From the NCBI GenBank assembly GCA_049840595.1, contig JASGKO010000021.1, positions 66,659 to 130,658 on the forward strand: a DNA stretch of 64,000 nt. The letters run 5' to 3'. Shown piece after piece: positions 36,314 to 45,540 of the stretch. Below the pieces are notes generated by a model. It was not told the DNA's origin. It did not search any database and was given only the letters and a program-made list of their open reading frames with translations. The stretch is from JASGKO01 sp049840595. Lineage in GTDB: Bacteria > Verrucomicrobiota > Verrucomicrobiia > Chthoniobacterales > Chthoniobacteraceae. The position numbers and the translations under genes are program-made. Within the stretch, counting starts at the first letter, position 1; every line of letters begins with the position of its first letter.

Positions 36314-37483
36314 CTAGTTTTTGCTCAGCGGGATGCTGCGCTGGTAAACCCGGATCTGCGAGGTGACAGCCACCGGCAGCGTGGGCCAGGTGTTAGTGGG
36401 CGTAAGCACTTTGGCATTCCACAGCTTCGCCATCAGCGTTGGCATCTGCGAGGCAGTCGGATTTACCTGCAAATTGGCATTCGTGATATCCACCAAAGGC
36501 GCCGCGAGAGCGACAAAGTTGGCATTCGACAAAAGTCCGTTGCTGGCGCTGGCCAGCACTTTCTGGCTGGTGGAATCCAGGACCGCAATAGCCACAATGA
36601 TGGACGAAACATCCGTCATCCCCGCTCCCACCCACACCGCCTGGCCCACCGTCGCATCCACGCAAATGTAGCCTCTCGTCCCATCCCACCAGCGCGAGCC
36701 GATAGAGAAACCGGCGCTCGAATCACTCTGTCCATTCGGCCCGGTGCCGGAGGTGGAATTATACTTGGGCGTGCTCGAAGTGGTGGAGCCCACCGCGGGA
36801 TTGCTGTAAAGCAACGGCTGCTCCGAGAAAGAGCCATCGGTAAGCTGGAAGCAATACTCGAAGCGGAAGATTCCGTCCCCGATCGAGTGGAAATAATTGT
36901 TAGTGGTCGAAGTACCCGCTGTGGAAAGGGCATTCAGATAGGTTCCAAAAGCTCCTTTAATGGTCGTGCTCGAGTTCGGCGTGTAATCCACATACGGCGT
37001 CAGCGTTTTCGGGGTCAAAAAGTTAGCGGATCCCGGGGAGGTCTGCCCCCAGGACAGGCGCATCCCGAGGCGATCCATTCCACCGGCATCATCGATCCCC
37101 GGCTTGGGCTGAATCTGGTATCCCACGAGAGACAACGAATTGAGAACCGTCGGCGCAGCGCTGGTTTGATCAAAGGCGGGCGCTTCACTGTAGAAGAAGA
37201 GGAAATCGTTGCCCGTCGTCTTGCCGAAATAATAATCGAGATCCTGCCGGTTCGGCATCCGGCTCAGGTCCGTCGCGATATGATCGAAAAAATTCCGCGC
37301 CTGCTGGTCCGCATTCATCTTGGAACGCATGGAGGTGGTCACCTTGGTCGCACTACTGACCATTTGCGCCACCGAGGCGATCATCAACACGAGCACCGCC
37401 ATGGAAACCAGCAGCTCCACCAAGGTGAAAGCGGCGCGGTAACTTTGGGCCGGGGCTTTGATCTGGGAAAAGGAGGCGTTCAT
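36314..37483 (-). CDS. Verru_Chthon cassette protein C, pseudopilin
   Basis: A 389-residue pseudopilin. The N-terminal FTLVELLVSMAVLVLMIA is a type IV prepilin/pseudopilin leader, with the conserved Glu five residues after the cleavage point. The long C-terminal domain (over 300 residues) has the beta-rich look of cassette protein C. Its ATG directly follows the stop of cassette protein B without a gap, so they share a message. Together with B, D and A it builds a pseudopilus-like structure in the envelope. Confidence 0.85.
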   Translation of the reverse strand: MNASFSQIKAPAQSYRAAFTLVELLVSMAVLVLMIASVAQMVSSATKVTTSMRSKMNADQQARNFFDHIATDLSRMPNRQDLDYYFGKTTGNDFLFFYSEAPAFDQTSAAPTVLNSLSLVGYQIQPKPGIDDAGGMDRLGMRLSWGQTSPGSANFLTPKTLTPYVDYTPNSSTTIKGAFGTYLNALSTAGTSTTNNYFHSIGDGIFRFEYCFQLTDGSFSEQPLLYSNPAVGSTTSSTPKYNSTSGTGPNGQSDSSAGFSIGSRWWDGTRGYICVDATVGQAVWVGAGMTDVSSIIVAIAVLDSTSQKVLASASNGLLSNANFVALAAPLVDITNANLQVNPTASQMPTLMAKLWNAKVLTPTNTWPTLPVAVTSQIRVYQRSIPLSKN

Positions 37484-38069
37484 TTAAATGCGATCCAGGC
37501 TGGTTACCACTTCGAAGGAGCCGGCAAAGTTTATCGGTGTAATCTTGTCCGTGGACGATGTCGCGGCCTGTGCATCCGCCAGCGCCGGCCAGGTCACCAA
37601 TACCCGGGCAATCACCGGAACAAAATTGGTGGGCGACGGCATCGTCAACGAGGTCGAGGAAAACCTGGGAAATGAATAGTAAATAGTGACCCGATACCGG
37701 GAGGTCGCGATCGCAGACTGGCCCTCTTTCGCAGTCGGCTCGCCGTTGGAATCCAAGAAAATCACCCGGCTCAAAGGAGTGGTCACGCTGGAGTTCACCG
37801 CCAAATAGCCTTTTTGAGGAACGGTGAGATTGAAGTGCGTGGAAGTCGCCGTCAGCGTGGTGGAAGTCGCTTGCGGAGCCGCCTGCAAATCGGCCACCAC
37901 CGCATTCGCCACGCCGGCGGCCAGCAGTCTGCTCCAAGCTCAACTGGTCGCTGTTCACCCCAGTGGGCAGGAGCCCGAGAATGGCAATGAGACAAAAAGC
38001 AGCGACCCCCAATGCCAGCGAAACCTCAATGAGGGAAAACCCGCGTTGGTTGTTCAGGGAAGGCTTCAT
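37484..38069 (-). pseudogene. Verru_Chthon cassette protein B, pseudopilin; one frameshift
   Basis: Two frames encode about 194 residues. The leader is RGFSLIEVSLALGVAAFCL, a type IV pilin-like N-terminus with the conserved Glu. It is followed by a globular domain ending in FAGSFEVVTSLDRI. The break at about 37925 is an extra G in GAGCAGACTGCTGG; removing it joins EQT to LAAGVANAVV. The gene is second in the D-B-C-A order, starting 21 bases after D ends. I consider a sequence error likely. Confidence 0.82.
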
Positions 38070-38090
38070 AGCAGTGGAATATTTGGGGGG

Positions 38091-38915
38091 TTAAGGCCGG
38101 TAAACGCGGTAGTTGCCGCTCATGCAATCGAATAAAAGCGCCGCCTGGTTGGTAATCGGGGAGACCGTGGCATTGCCGTGGCTGGGAATCATCCCGATCT
38201 CGATATAGCCCTGGGAGGGTAGGGAATCTCCAGCGCCAGAGCCAGAGGCATAAACATAACGCAAAGCACCCTGAGGATCGAAGCTAAGCACTCGCGTCAA
38301 CCAATAGCGTGCGTTTGCATCCGTGGCGGAAAGTCCGATCGGATAACCAAATTTCAACGCCAGCGTCGAAATATTGGTGGTGTCGCCAATCCGGTAAGCC
38401 GTTGTCACTCCGACGCGCTGCATTCTCCCCGTTCCCGCACCGAGACTCGCCATCAAGTGCACATTATCAAAGGTCAGCGGCTTCCCGATCGCGGTGAGAC
38501 CGGCAGGCCACGAGGTGAGACTCACCGTTACCGTCGAACCACTGACGGTGTAGCCTTTCGTTCCATCCTTGGAGGCGGCCGAAACCATCACCACCCGCCC
38601 GACACCAGCCGAGCCACTGGCCTTCAGCGTCGCGTCGTCCTTGAGCCCGTCCACCTCAGTGATCCCCACGAAAACGTAGGTATTGTTTGCCACCGCATAG
38701 GAGCGCGCCTGGTCCAAATAACCGCCCATATCATAGGCAGCCTGGCTGAAGTCGCTGCCGCTCTTCATCGTGTTGATCGCCGGGACGGCCAGCGACATCA
38801 GGACGATGATCAGAGAGATGACCACCAGCATTTCCACCAGTGTGAAGCCTTGCCGACCGACTGGTCGCGCGGGCGACCTCACATCACAGGAGGCAGTTCT
38901 GTTGCAGTTATGCAT
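38091..38915 (-). CDS. Verru_Chthon cassette protein D, pseudopilin
   Basis: A 274-residue pseudopilin, first gene of the cassette. The leader RQGFTLVEMLVVISLIIVLMS is typical of GspH/PilE-like prepilins, with Glu five residues after the cleavage point. The rest is a beta-rich domain ending YRVYRP. The start ATG at 38915 leaves about 23 residues before the cleavage motif; an upstream ATG at 38984 is possible. Neither has a clear ribosome site. As the first gene it is likely to carry the operon promoter in the gap 38916-39306. Confidence 0.83.
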   Translation of the reverse strand: MHNCNRTASCDVRSPARPVGRQGFTLVEMLVVISLIIVLMSLAVPAINTMKSGSDFSQAAYDMGGYLDQARSYAVANNTYVFVGITEVDGLKDDATLKASGSAGVGRVVMVSAASKDGTKGYTVSGSTVTVSLTSWPAGLTAIGKPLTFDNVHLMASLGAGTGRMQRVGVTTAYRIGDTTNISTLALKFGYPIGLSATDANARYWLTRVLSFDPQGALRYVYASGSGAGDSLPSQGYIEIGMIPSHGNATVSPITNQAALLFDCMSGNYRVYRP

Positions 38916-39306
38916 GACAGTGAGAAGTAGCTGGGGTTGGGAATGGTTGCGGGGAGGCTTTTCGAGTTCTGCAAGAACTTCCATATTTACTATGTAATGT
39001 CAAAGGACTTTTTCCAGCCCATAAGGATTTAGAGAAAAACTCCCCTTCTGCTCCGGTCCCAACTTCGGAAATCGAGGTCGATCCAAGGTCGGGTTTTCTC
39101 TAAACCGCCAGCATTAATACGCCTTAAAGACCACAAAGCAACCATTTTACATTGCCCGGCCACGTCGAACCCCATGAAACCGCCGGGAATTACCCCTCTA
39201 CTGGACTGTCCAGTATTTCATCACTTTCCGAGTGGGAGGAATTTTGTTCCTTGGTGCTGCTGTCTTGACAAGCAGGCGCTGTCTAACAGAGAAAACAAAT
39301 AAATCT
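38916..39306. other. Intergenic region between divergent cassette and sugar operon
   Basis: No gene is visible in this 391-base gap, which has lower GC than its surroundings. It must hold promoters for both the leftward cassette and the rightward transporter. A 17-bp palindrome lies at 39199-39215, and a TTGACA box stands at about 39265, though no good -10 partner follows. Confidence 0.5.
39199..39215. promoter_or_regulatory. 17-bp perfect palindrome, probable repressor site
   Basis: TACTGGACTGTCCAGTA is a perfect palindrome with a one-base centre. It lies 92 bases upstream of the binding-protein start, where a repressor operator would be expected. Its TGG-N5-CCA form resembles sites of GntR-type regulators. 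Not proven; no regulator gene is in the window. Confidence 0.55.
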
Positions 39307-40287
39307 ATGAAATTCGCCCCAATCCTCCCGGTCCTTTCCGTATCCATCGCGACCCTCGTTTCTTTTACGGGTTGCCATAAATCCGACTCTGCCAGCGGTG
39401 GCAGCGGCGGCAAACACAAGATCGCTTTCGTCACCAACAACGCCTCGGACTACTGGACCCTCGCCCGCGCGGGTTGCGAGAAGGCCGCCGCGGACCTCAA
39501 GGACGTGGAGCTCGATTACCAGATTCCCTCGGACGGCACCGTCGCCACCCAGAAGACCATTGTTGATAACCTGATCAACCGCGGCGAAGAAGGCATCGCG
39601 ATCAGCCCGATCGATCCGGCGAACCAGACCGCGTATCTCCAGCAGGTGGCCAAGCAGACGATCCTCGTCACCCAGGATAGCGACGCGCCCGATAGCGGTC
39701 GCACTTTCTACATCGGCACCGATAACGAAGCCGCCGGTGAACAGGCGGGCGGGCTGATCAAGGAAGCGCTGCCCAACGGCGGCAAGATCATGCTCTTCGT
39801 CGGCAACACCGACGCGCAGAACGCCGTCGCCCGCATCAACGGCATCAAGAAAGCCCTCGAAGGCTCCAAGGTCGAGATCATCGACACCCGCACCGACGAC
39901 ACCGACCGCGTGCGCGCCAAGGCGAACGTGCAGGACGCGATCGTGAAATACCCCGACCTCGCAATGTGCGTCGGCATCTACAGCTACAACGGCCCGGCGA
40001 TCGTCGATGCCCTCCAGCAGTCGAACAAAGTCGGCGCGATCAAGGTCGTCGCTTTCGACCAGGAAGAAGGCACGATGGCAGGCGTGAAGTCCGGTGCCGT
40101 CTATGCCGCCGTCGTCCAGCAGCCCGATGAGTTCGGCTACCAGGCGATCACGATGATGGACAAGATCGTCTCTGGCGACAAGAGCGTGATCCCGGCCAAT
40201 GGCCTGAAGATCATCCCCACCCTGGCGATCAAGGCCGATGGCATCGACGCTTACATGGAAAAGCTGAAGCAGATGCGCGGCAAGTAA
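39307..40287 (+). CDS. Sugar ABC transporter substrate-binding lipoprotein (RbsB-like)
   Basis: A 326-residue binding protein of the ribose/galactose group. The signal ends in the lipobox LVSFTGC (Cys at about residue 24), so it is anchored in the membrane, unusual for diderm relatives but common in this phylum. KIAFVTNNASDYW and IVDNLINRGEEGIAISPID are in the ligand-cleft positions, DSDAPDSGRTFYIGTDN follows. It delivers a sugar, perhaps rhamnose or a pectin-derived sugar, to the permease. The start was chosen to begin the lipoprotein signal; upstream codons are non-coding. First gene of a three-gene transporter operon. Confidence 0.9.
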   Translation: MKFAPILPVLSVSIATLVSFTGCHKSDSASGGSGGKHKIAFVTNNASDYWTLARAGCEKAAADLKDVELDYQIPSDGTVATQKTIVDNLINRGEEGIAISPIDPANQTAYLQQVAKQTILVTQDSDAPDSGRTFYIGTDNEAAGEQAGGLIKEALPNGGKIMLFVGNTDAQNAVARINGIKKALEGSKVEIIDTRTDDTDRVRAKANVQDAIVKYPDLAMCVGIYSYNGPAIVDALQQSNKVGAIKVVAFDQEEGTMAGVKSGAVYAAVVQQPDEFGYQAITMMDKIVSGDKSVIPANGLKIIPTLAIKADGIDAYMEKLKQMRGK

Positions 40288-40314
40288 TTCGAAGTTTACG
40301 GAACGAATAAACAC

Positions 40315-41827
40315 ATGGAGCCTCCTCTTCTGGAATTTCGGGGAATCACCAAGCGATTCCCTGGTGTCGTCGCGCTGCAAAACGTCTCCTTCTCGGTTAA
40401 AAAAGGAGAAGTGATCGCCCTCATCGGCGAGAACGGTGCGGGCAAATCCACCCTCATGAAGACCCTCGGCGGCGTGCATCAGGCCGACGAAGGCGCCATC
40501 TACGTGGATGGCCAGGAGGCTTCCATTCGCTCCGTGAAGGACTCGATCGGCCTCGGCATCGGGTTCATCCACCAGGAGCTGAACGTGGTGGACAACATCG
40601 ACGTGGCCGGGAACATCTTCCTCGGTCGCGAACCGCGCAAAGGCGGCCCGCTCCAGTTCGTGGACCGGGCCCGCATGGTCCGCGAGAGCGAGCCGTTCCT
40701 CAAGAAGCTGGGGCTCAACATCTCGCCCCACACCCCGCTCCGCGAGCTCTCCATCGCGCAACAGCAGATGGTGGAAATCGCCAAGACGCTCTCGCTCAAC
40801 GCGCGCGTCATCATCATGGACGAGCCCACCAGCTCGCTCACCCTTTCCGAAACCGAGCGCCTGCTGCAGACGGTGAAAGACCTCTCCAAGCAAGGCGTGG
40901 CCGTCCTCTACATCTCGCACCGCATGGGTGAGATCATCGAGTGCGCCGACCGCGTGGTCGCGCTCCGCGATGGCAAGAACGCCGGCGAACTCGCCAAGGA
41001 AGACATCAACCACGACCGCATGGTCGCGCTCATGGTCGGCCAGCGAGTTGAAGAATCTGCGCATCGAAGGCAAGGGCGTCCAGGAGGCCGATTACTTTGC
41101 GGTCGAGGGCCTGCGCACCGGCTTCAAGCCGAAGCAGACCGTGAGCTTTTCCGTCGGGCGCGGCGAGATTCTCGGCTTCGCCGGGCTCGTCGGCGCGGGT
41201 CGCTCCGAGGTGGCGCAGGCCATCTTCGGCGTCGAGCCGCCGCTGGAGGGCACGATCCGCATCGGCGGCGAGCGCGTGCACATTCACAGTGCCCGCACCG
41301 CCATCTCGCACGGCATTTATCTGGTGCCGGAGGATCGCCGCCTCACCGGCCTCATCACCAGCGTCTGCATTCGCGAAAACATTTCCCTGCCCGCCCTCAC
41401 CCGCCACAGCAAGGCCATGCTCGTCAACCGCCAGGCCGAGAAGCGCATCGCCCAGGAGCAGGTGGAAGCTCTGCGGGTGAAGACGCCTTCCATCGAGACC
41501 ATCGCGGCCAACCTCAGCGGCGGCAACCAGCAGAAAGTCGTGCTCGGCAAGTGGCTCTCGCTCAAGCCGAAGGTGATGATCTTCGACGAGCCGACCCGCG
41601 GCATCGACGTCGGCGCCAAGGCGGAAATCTACAAGCTCATGCGCGCGCTCGCCGATGAAGGCGTGGCCGTGATCATGATCTCCAGCGACATGGAGGAAGT
41701 GATCGGCGTCAGCGACCGCATCGCCGTCATGCACGAGGGCCGCATCTCCGGCATCCTCAGTCACTCGGAGTTCTCCGAAAAAGCGATCATGCAGCTCGCC
41801 GTCGGCGGTTCCGTCGCGGCCAATTAA
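40315..41827 (+). pseudogene. Sugar ABC transporter ATPase (RbsA/MglA-like, two NBDs); one frameshift
   Basis: Two frames join into a 503-residue double ATPase. The first half has Walker A GENGAGKST, signature LSIAQQQMVEIAKTL and Walker B IIMDEPTSSL. The second half has the altered P-loop GLVGAGRSE, LSGGNQQKVVLGKWL and MIFDEPTRGIDVGAK, typical of this group. The break is an extra A at 41042: removing it gives the canonical MVGRELKNLR linker between domains. It energises uptake with the permease at 41896. Because the conserved MVGREL motif returns after one deletion, a sequence error is nearly certain. Confidence 0.9.
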
Positions 41828-41895
41828 TTTCGTCCCCAATCCTGCCCTAACCTTAACCTGACTCCAGCCACCTTCTACCTCCACCGCCCCATTTC

Positions 41896-42846
41896 ATGAA
41901 AAAAGAACTCGGTATTTTTATTCTGCTCATCGTCCTGTGCGTGACGGTTTCCATCATCAACCCGCGCTTCCTGAGCTCCGCGAACCTCACCAACATGAGC
42001 ACGCTGATCGGGATGTATGGCATCTTCAGCATCGGCCTCGGCCTCATCATCATCACCGGTGGTATCGACCTCTCGGTCGGCTCCGTCTTTGCCTTGCAAG
42101 GCGTCTTGCTGGCGATGATGTTGCGCGACTGGAGCTGGCCGTGGGTGATCGCGGTCTTTGTGAGCATTTTCGGCGTCATGGCGCTTGGCGCGTTGCACGG
42201 TTATCTGGTGGCGAAGGTGAAGATGCAGCCTTTCATCGTGACCCTGTGCGGCTTCCTGTTCTATCGCGGCCTGGCCCGCTTCATCGCGAGCGATGAGACG
42301 AAGGGCTTCGGCAGCACCGGCTTCACCCTGCTCCGCGACCTGGCGACCGGCAGCATCGGCCCGGTGCCGATGCCGTTCGTGCTCTTCATCGTGATCGCGG
42401 CGATCAGCTACGTGCTCCTCCACCACTCGGTCTATGGCCGCTACCTCATCGCGGTGGGCCGCAATGAAGACGCCACTCGCTACTCCGGCATCAATACCCG
42501 CCTCGTGATCGGCAGCGCCTACGCGGTCTCCATGCTCTTCGCGGGCGTCGCCGGCGTCCTCATCGCCTTCTATACGAACTCGATTTCGCCGGCCAACCAC
42601 GGCATGTCCTACGAGCTCTACGGCATCGCCGCCGCCGTGCTCGGCGGTTGCAGCCTGCGCGGCGGCGAAGGCTCGATCATCGGCATCGCCATCGGCACCG
42701 CGCTGATCCAGGTCCTGCAAAACCTGGTGAACCTGCTCGGCATCCCGAGCTCGCTCAACTTCTCCGTGCTCGGCGCGGTGATCTTCTTCGGCGTCCTCGT
42801 CGATCAGCTCATCTCCCAGCGCAAGCGCGCCAAAGTCCGCTCCTAG
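41896..42846 (+). CDS. Sugar ABC transporter permease (RbsC-like)
   Basis: A 316-residue permease with about 8-10 membrane segments. IITGGIDLSVGSVFAL is the hallmark near residues 53-68, and VLGGCSLRGGEGSIIG near 250-265 is a second family motif. It forms the membrane channel for the binding protein and ATPase just upstream, and closes the three-gene transporter operon, which ends in a strong terminator at 42877. The sugar is not identified by sequence, though the pectin lyase downstream suggests rhamnose or galacturonate-type sugars. Confidence 0.9.
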   Translation: MKKELGIFILLIVLCVTVSIINPRFLSSANLTNMSTLIGMYGIFSIGLGLIIITGGIDLSVGSVFALQGVLLAMMLRDWSWPWVIAVFVSIFGVMALGALHGYLVAKVKMQPFIVTLCGFLFYRGLARFIASDETKGFGSTGFTLLRDLATGSIGPVPMPFVLFIVIAAISYVLLHHSVYGRYLIAVGRNEDATRYSGINTRLVIGSAYAVSMLFAGVAGVLIAFYTNSISPANHGMSYELYGIAAAVLGGCSLRGGEGSIIGIAIGTALIQVLQNLVNLLGIPSSLNFSVLGAVIFFGVLVDQLISQRKRAKVRS

Positions 42847-42876
42847 TCAACTGCGACCTTCCATTTTTCCGAAAGG

Positions 42877-42905
42877 GGCCCGGTGCAAACACCGGGCCTT
42901 TTTTT
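42877..42905 (+). terminator. Rho-independent terminator after the sugar transporter operon
   Basis: A perfect 9-bp stem, GGCCCGGTG and its complement with a CAAA loop, is followed by seven T residues. It lies 31 bases after the permease stop. Confidence 0.9.
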
Positions 42906-42988
42906 GTACCCCTGAACGCCCCCAGCCCAAGCGCAGCGCAGCGAAGTCAAGAAACCCCGTCCTAGTGGATTGCAGCTTGCATCTGCAG

Positions 42989-43170
42989 CCCACGCCCTCC
43001 TTCCAAAAACCAATGTCATCCTGAGCGCAATGCAGCGCAGCGGAATGAAGTCGAACGGATCTCTCACTGTTCTGGTCCAGCCAGCGCCCCAATGCCGCAA
43101 GGACCCATACCACCCTCCCCACGCAGAACCATTTGAGCCCCCTCAACTCCGCTCCATTCCGCTCGGGACC
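42989..43170. repeat. Interspersed repeat R3, copy 1
   Basis: It contains the diagnostic ATGTCATC, CTGAGCGCAATGCAGCGCAG and GATCTCTCACTGTTCTGG blocks, then GCAGAACCATTTGAG. The same blocks appear in the 303-bp tandem repeat at 45541 and at 54838. Confidence 0.8.
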
Positions 43171-43271
43171 CCTGCGGGTGGCTGGAAGCCCCTTTCGGAA
43201 AATCCTCATCGGCCCCCCCGCAACCACTGGAACAAAACCGGGTTTTGTGATTGGATTCACTACCGACCCTA

Positions 43272-45446
43272 ATGAAAAGACCCCAATTTGCCCGCCGGCG
43301 TGCCTTGGTCACGTCGGCTCTTGCTGTCGTTACCACGCTGCTTCCGTCCCTGCAGGCCGCCGAGAAGGCGGCTCCACCGCCGGAAACCGTCCAACCCGCG
43401 CTCATCAAAAATTCCGCCGCCCAACCGGTCACGCTCTCCGATAAAGGCGCGGTCTGGATCATGGACAACGGGATCGTGCGCGCTACGATCGACAAAAAGG
43501 GCAGCCGGGTCGCCTCGCTCGTTTACCAGGGCAAGGAATTGATGGGCCCGGGAGGCAAGTGGGAGCAGGTTCCCGGTGGCCAGACCATCACCCACGTCAC
43601 CGTCGATCCCAAGAGCGTCGGCGGCGCGGGGGCCGAGGTTTCCATCAAGGGCGAGATGGGTGGCAAGGGCGGCAAATTCATGGACCTGGAGATCCGCTTC
43701 GCCATGGAGCGGGGAACGAGCGGCTTTTACACCTACGCCATTTACACCCACAAGCCGGGCTATACCGCGGGCGGCTTCGGCGAGAGCCGGTTCCTCAACC
43801 AGCTCGACAAGCGCTTCGACTGGCTCTCCGTGGACTCCGACCGCAACCAGGCCATGGCCGCGGGGGAGGATTTCGGCAACGGCGTGGAGATCCATGCCAA
43901 GGAGCAGCACATCATGAGCACCGGCATTTACCGGAACTCGACGGAGCACAAATACAACTACTGCGCGTGGATGTACAGCCTGCCCGCCTTCGGCTGGTCG
44001 AGCATCCAGGACCATATCGGCGTGTGGTTCATCAACCCTTCCAACGAATACATCGGCGGCGGCCCGACCCGCATCGATCTCATGTGCCACCTCGGCGCGA
44101 CCATGCTGGATTACTGGACCTCCGGTCACTATGCGGGCGGAGCCTCGGCGGATATTCCCGCCGGAGAGGAATGGAACAAGGTGGTGGGCCCGATTTTCTG
44201 CTACGTGAACGGCCTGCAAAGCGGCCCGACGCCCTCGAAGGACGACCTGGATGCGCTCGCCGCCACTTCGGGTTCGGGCGAGCCGAAGATTCCGTCCGCG
44301 TGGACGGCCAATGCGAATGCACTGTTCCAGGACGCGCTCGCGGAAGCGAAAGTCATCAAGGCCCGCTGGCCCTTTCCCTGGGTGCAGGGCGTGGATTATC
44401 CGCAAAAGGCCCAGCGCACCACGGTGAGCGGCCAGGTCGTGTTGAGCGATCCGCAAGCCACGAGCACCAGCCTGCCGAACTTCCACATCGGCCTCACTCA
44501 CCCCGATTATTTGGGGCTGGGTGGCGCCTTTGCCGAGCGCTCGGGCAACGGTCGGCTCGTCACCTGGCAGCATGATGCGAAGTATTACCAGTTCTGGACC
44601 GTGGGCTCCACCGACGGATCGTTCAGTATCGAAAACGTGCGCCCCGGCGTTTACACCCTGCATGCCTTCGCCGATGGCGTGCTGGGCGATTTCACCGTGA
44701 ACAATGTCGTGGTGCAGCCCGGCAAGCCGATCAACCTCGGCAAGCTGAAGTGGACCCCCGAACGTTACGGCAAGCAGGTGTGGGAAATTGGCTACCCCAA
44801 CCGCACCTCGAGCGAGTTCTTCAAGGGCGACGGCAAGAACTACTGGCTGTGGGGCTGGCCGCTGCGTTACCCACTGCTTTTCCCACATGACCTCACCTAC
44901 ACCATCGGCAAGAGCGATCCGGCCAGGGACTGGTTCTTCGAAGAAGTGCCCCATGGCGAAACCACCTCGTGGCTGAACCCCGCCGCGAAAGACCCGGCCA
45001 ACCAGCGCTTCGGCTGGGTGCAGGTTCCCGAGGGCGGAAAGAATATCTGGCCTGAAGTCGGCCATGGCCGGGATACGGTCTGGACCATCAAATTCACGAT
45101 GCCGAAGGATGAACGCGGCCGCGCGGTGCTCCGCGTGGCCCTCGGCGGCGCGGATGGCGGCGGCGGGCTCGGCATCGGCGTGAACAATCAAAAGGTGGGC
45201 GTCATTTATCCCGTGGGCACGAATGCCCTGCGCTACAACACCGACCGCGCGCAGTGGCGCCAGTACACGCAAGCCTTCGACGCCTCGCTGCTCAAGTCCG
45301 GCGAAAACACCATGCAACTGGTGGTCCCCGCCGGGGATCTGACCTCGGGCGTCGTCTATGACTACCTGCGCCTGGAGCTCGATGAAACCGCCGATGCCCG
45401 GCAGCCCCTGCCCGGCCCGCCGCTCAATCCGATCCCGGTGAAGTAA
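43272..45446 (+). CDS. Secreted rhamnogalacturonan lyase, polysaccharide lyase family 4
   Basis: A 724-residue secreted enzyme that cleaves the rhamnogalacturonan-I backbone of pectin by beta-elimination. The N-terminus has basic RRR before a hydrophobic stretch (MKRPQFARRRALVTSALA), Sec- or Tat-like. The catalytic lyase domain starts near residue 60 with WIMDNGIVRATIDKKGSR. A fibronectin-like domain (about 380-500, TVSGQVVLSDPQATST and GVYTLHAFADGV) and a C-terminal sugar-binding-like domain (about 510-724) follow, the normal family order. Its genes sit downstream of a sugar importer, suggesting that it feeds it. It ends in its own terminator at 45464. Confidence 0.88.
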   Translation: MKRPQFARRRALVTSALAVVTTLLPSLQAAEKAAPPPETVQPALIKNSAAQPVTLSDKGAVWIMDNGIVRATIDKKGSRVASLVYQGKELMGPGGKWEQVPGGQTITHVTVDPKSVGGAGAEVSIKGEMGGKGGKFMDLEIRFAMERGTSGFYTYAIYTHKPGYTAGGFGESRFLNQLDKRFDWLSVDSDRNQAMAAGEDFGNGVEIHAKEQHIMSTGIYRNSTEHKYNYCAWMYSLPAFGWSSIQDHIGVWFINPSNEYIGGGPTRIDLMCHLGATMLDYWTSGHYAGGASADIPAGEEWNKVVGPIFCYVNGLQSGPTPSKDDLDALAATSGSGEPKIPSAWTANANALFQDALAEAKVIKARWPFPWVQGVDYPQKAQRTTVSGQVVLSDPQATSTSLPNFHIGLTHPDYLGLGGAFAERSGNGRLVTWQHDAKYYQFWTVGSTDGSFSIENVRPGVYTLHAFADGVLGDFTVNNVVVQPGKPINLGKLKWTPERYGKQVWEIGYPNRTSSEFFKGDGKNYWLWGWPLRYPLLFPHDLTYTIGKSDPARDWFFEEVPHGETTSWLNPAAKDPANQRFGWVQVPEGGKNIWPEVGHGRDTVWTIKFTMPKDERGRAVLRVALGGADGGGGLGIGVNNQKVGVIYPVGTNALRYNTDRAQWRQYTQAFDASLLKSGENTMQLVVPAGDLTSGVVYDYLRLELDETADARQPLPGPPLNPIPVK

Positions 45447-45463
45447 CCCCCTTTCCCTGCAAA

Positions 45464-45502
45464 ACGGCGTGACCGGGATCAACTCCCCTCACGCCGTTTT
45501 TT
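45464..45502 (+). terminator. Rho-independent terminator after the pectin lyase
   Basis: A 9-bp stem ACGGCGTGA (45464-45472) pairs with TCACGCCGT (45489-45497), followed by a run of T. It lies 17 bases after the lyase stop. Confidence 0.85.
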
Positions 45503-45540
45503 GTGCCGTGTCGCCGTCGCATACCTCGCCCTCGGCAACC

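Larger units (their letters stand above)
42847..43271. other. Intergenic region with terminator and repeat R3
   Basis: No gene is seen in this 425-base gap. It contains the transporter terminator (42877-42905) and an R3 copy (42989-43170), so the lyase is probably transcribed from its own promoter. Confidence 0.6.

Noticed and set aside
39283..41073. A 596-codon minus-strand frame opposite the binding protein and sugar ATPase
   Set aside because: Its composition (His/Asp/Arg/Val-rich) is that of an antisense shadow; the plus strand has clear family motifs.
43269..45482. A 737-codon minus-strand frame opposite the pectin lyase
   Set aside because: No family signature, and the lyase on the plus strand explains the open frame through its GC-rich third positions.
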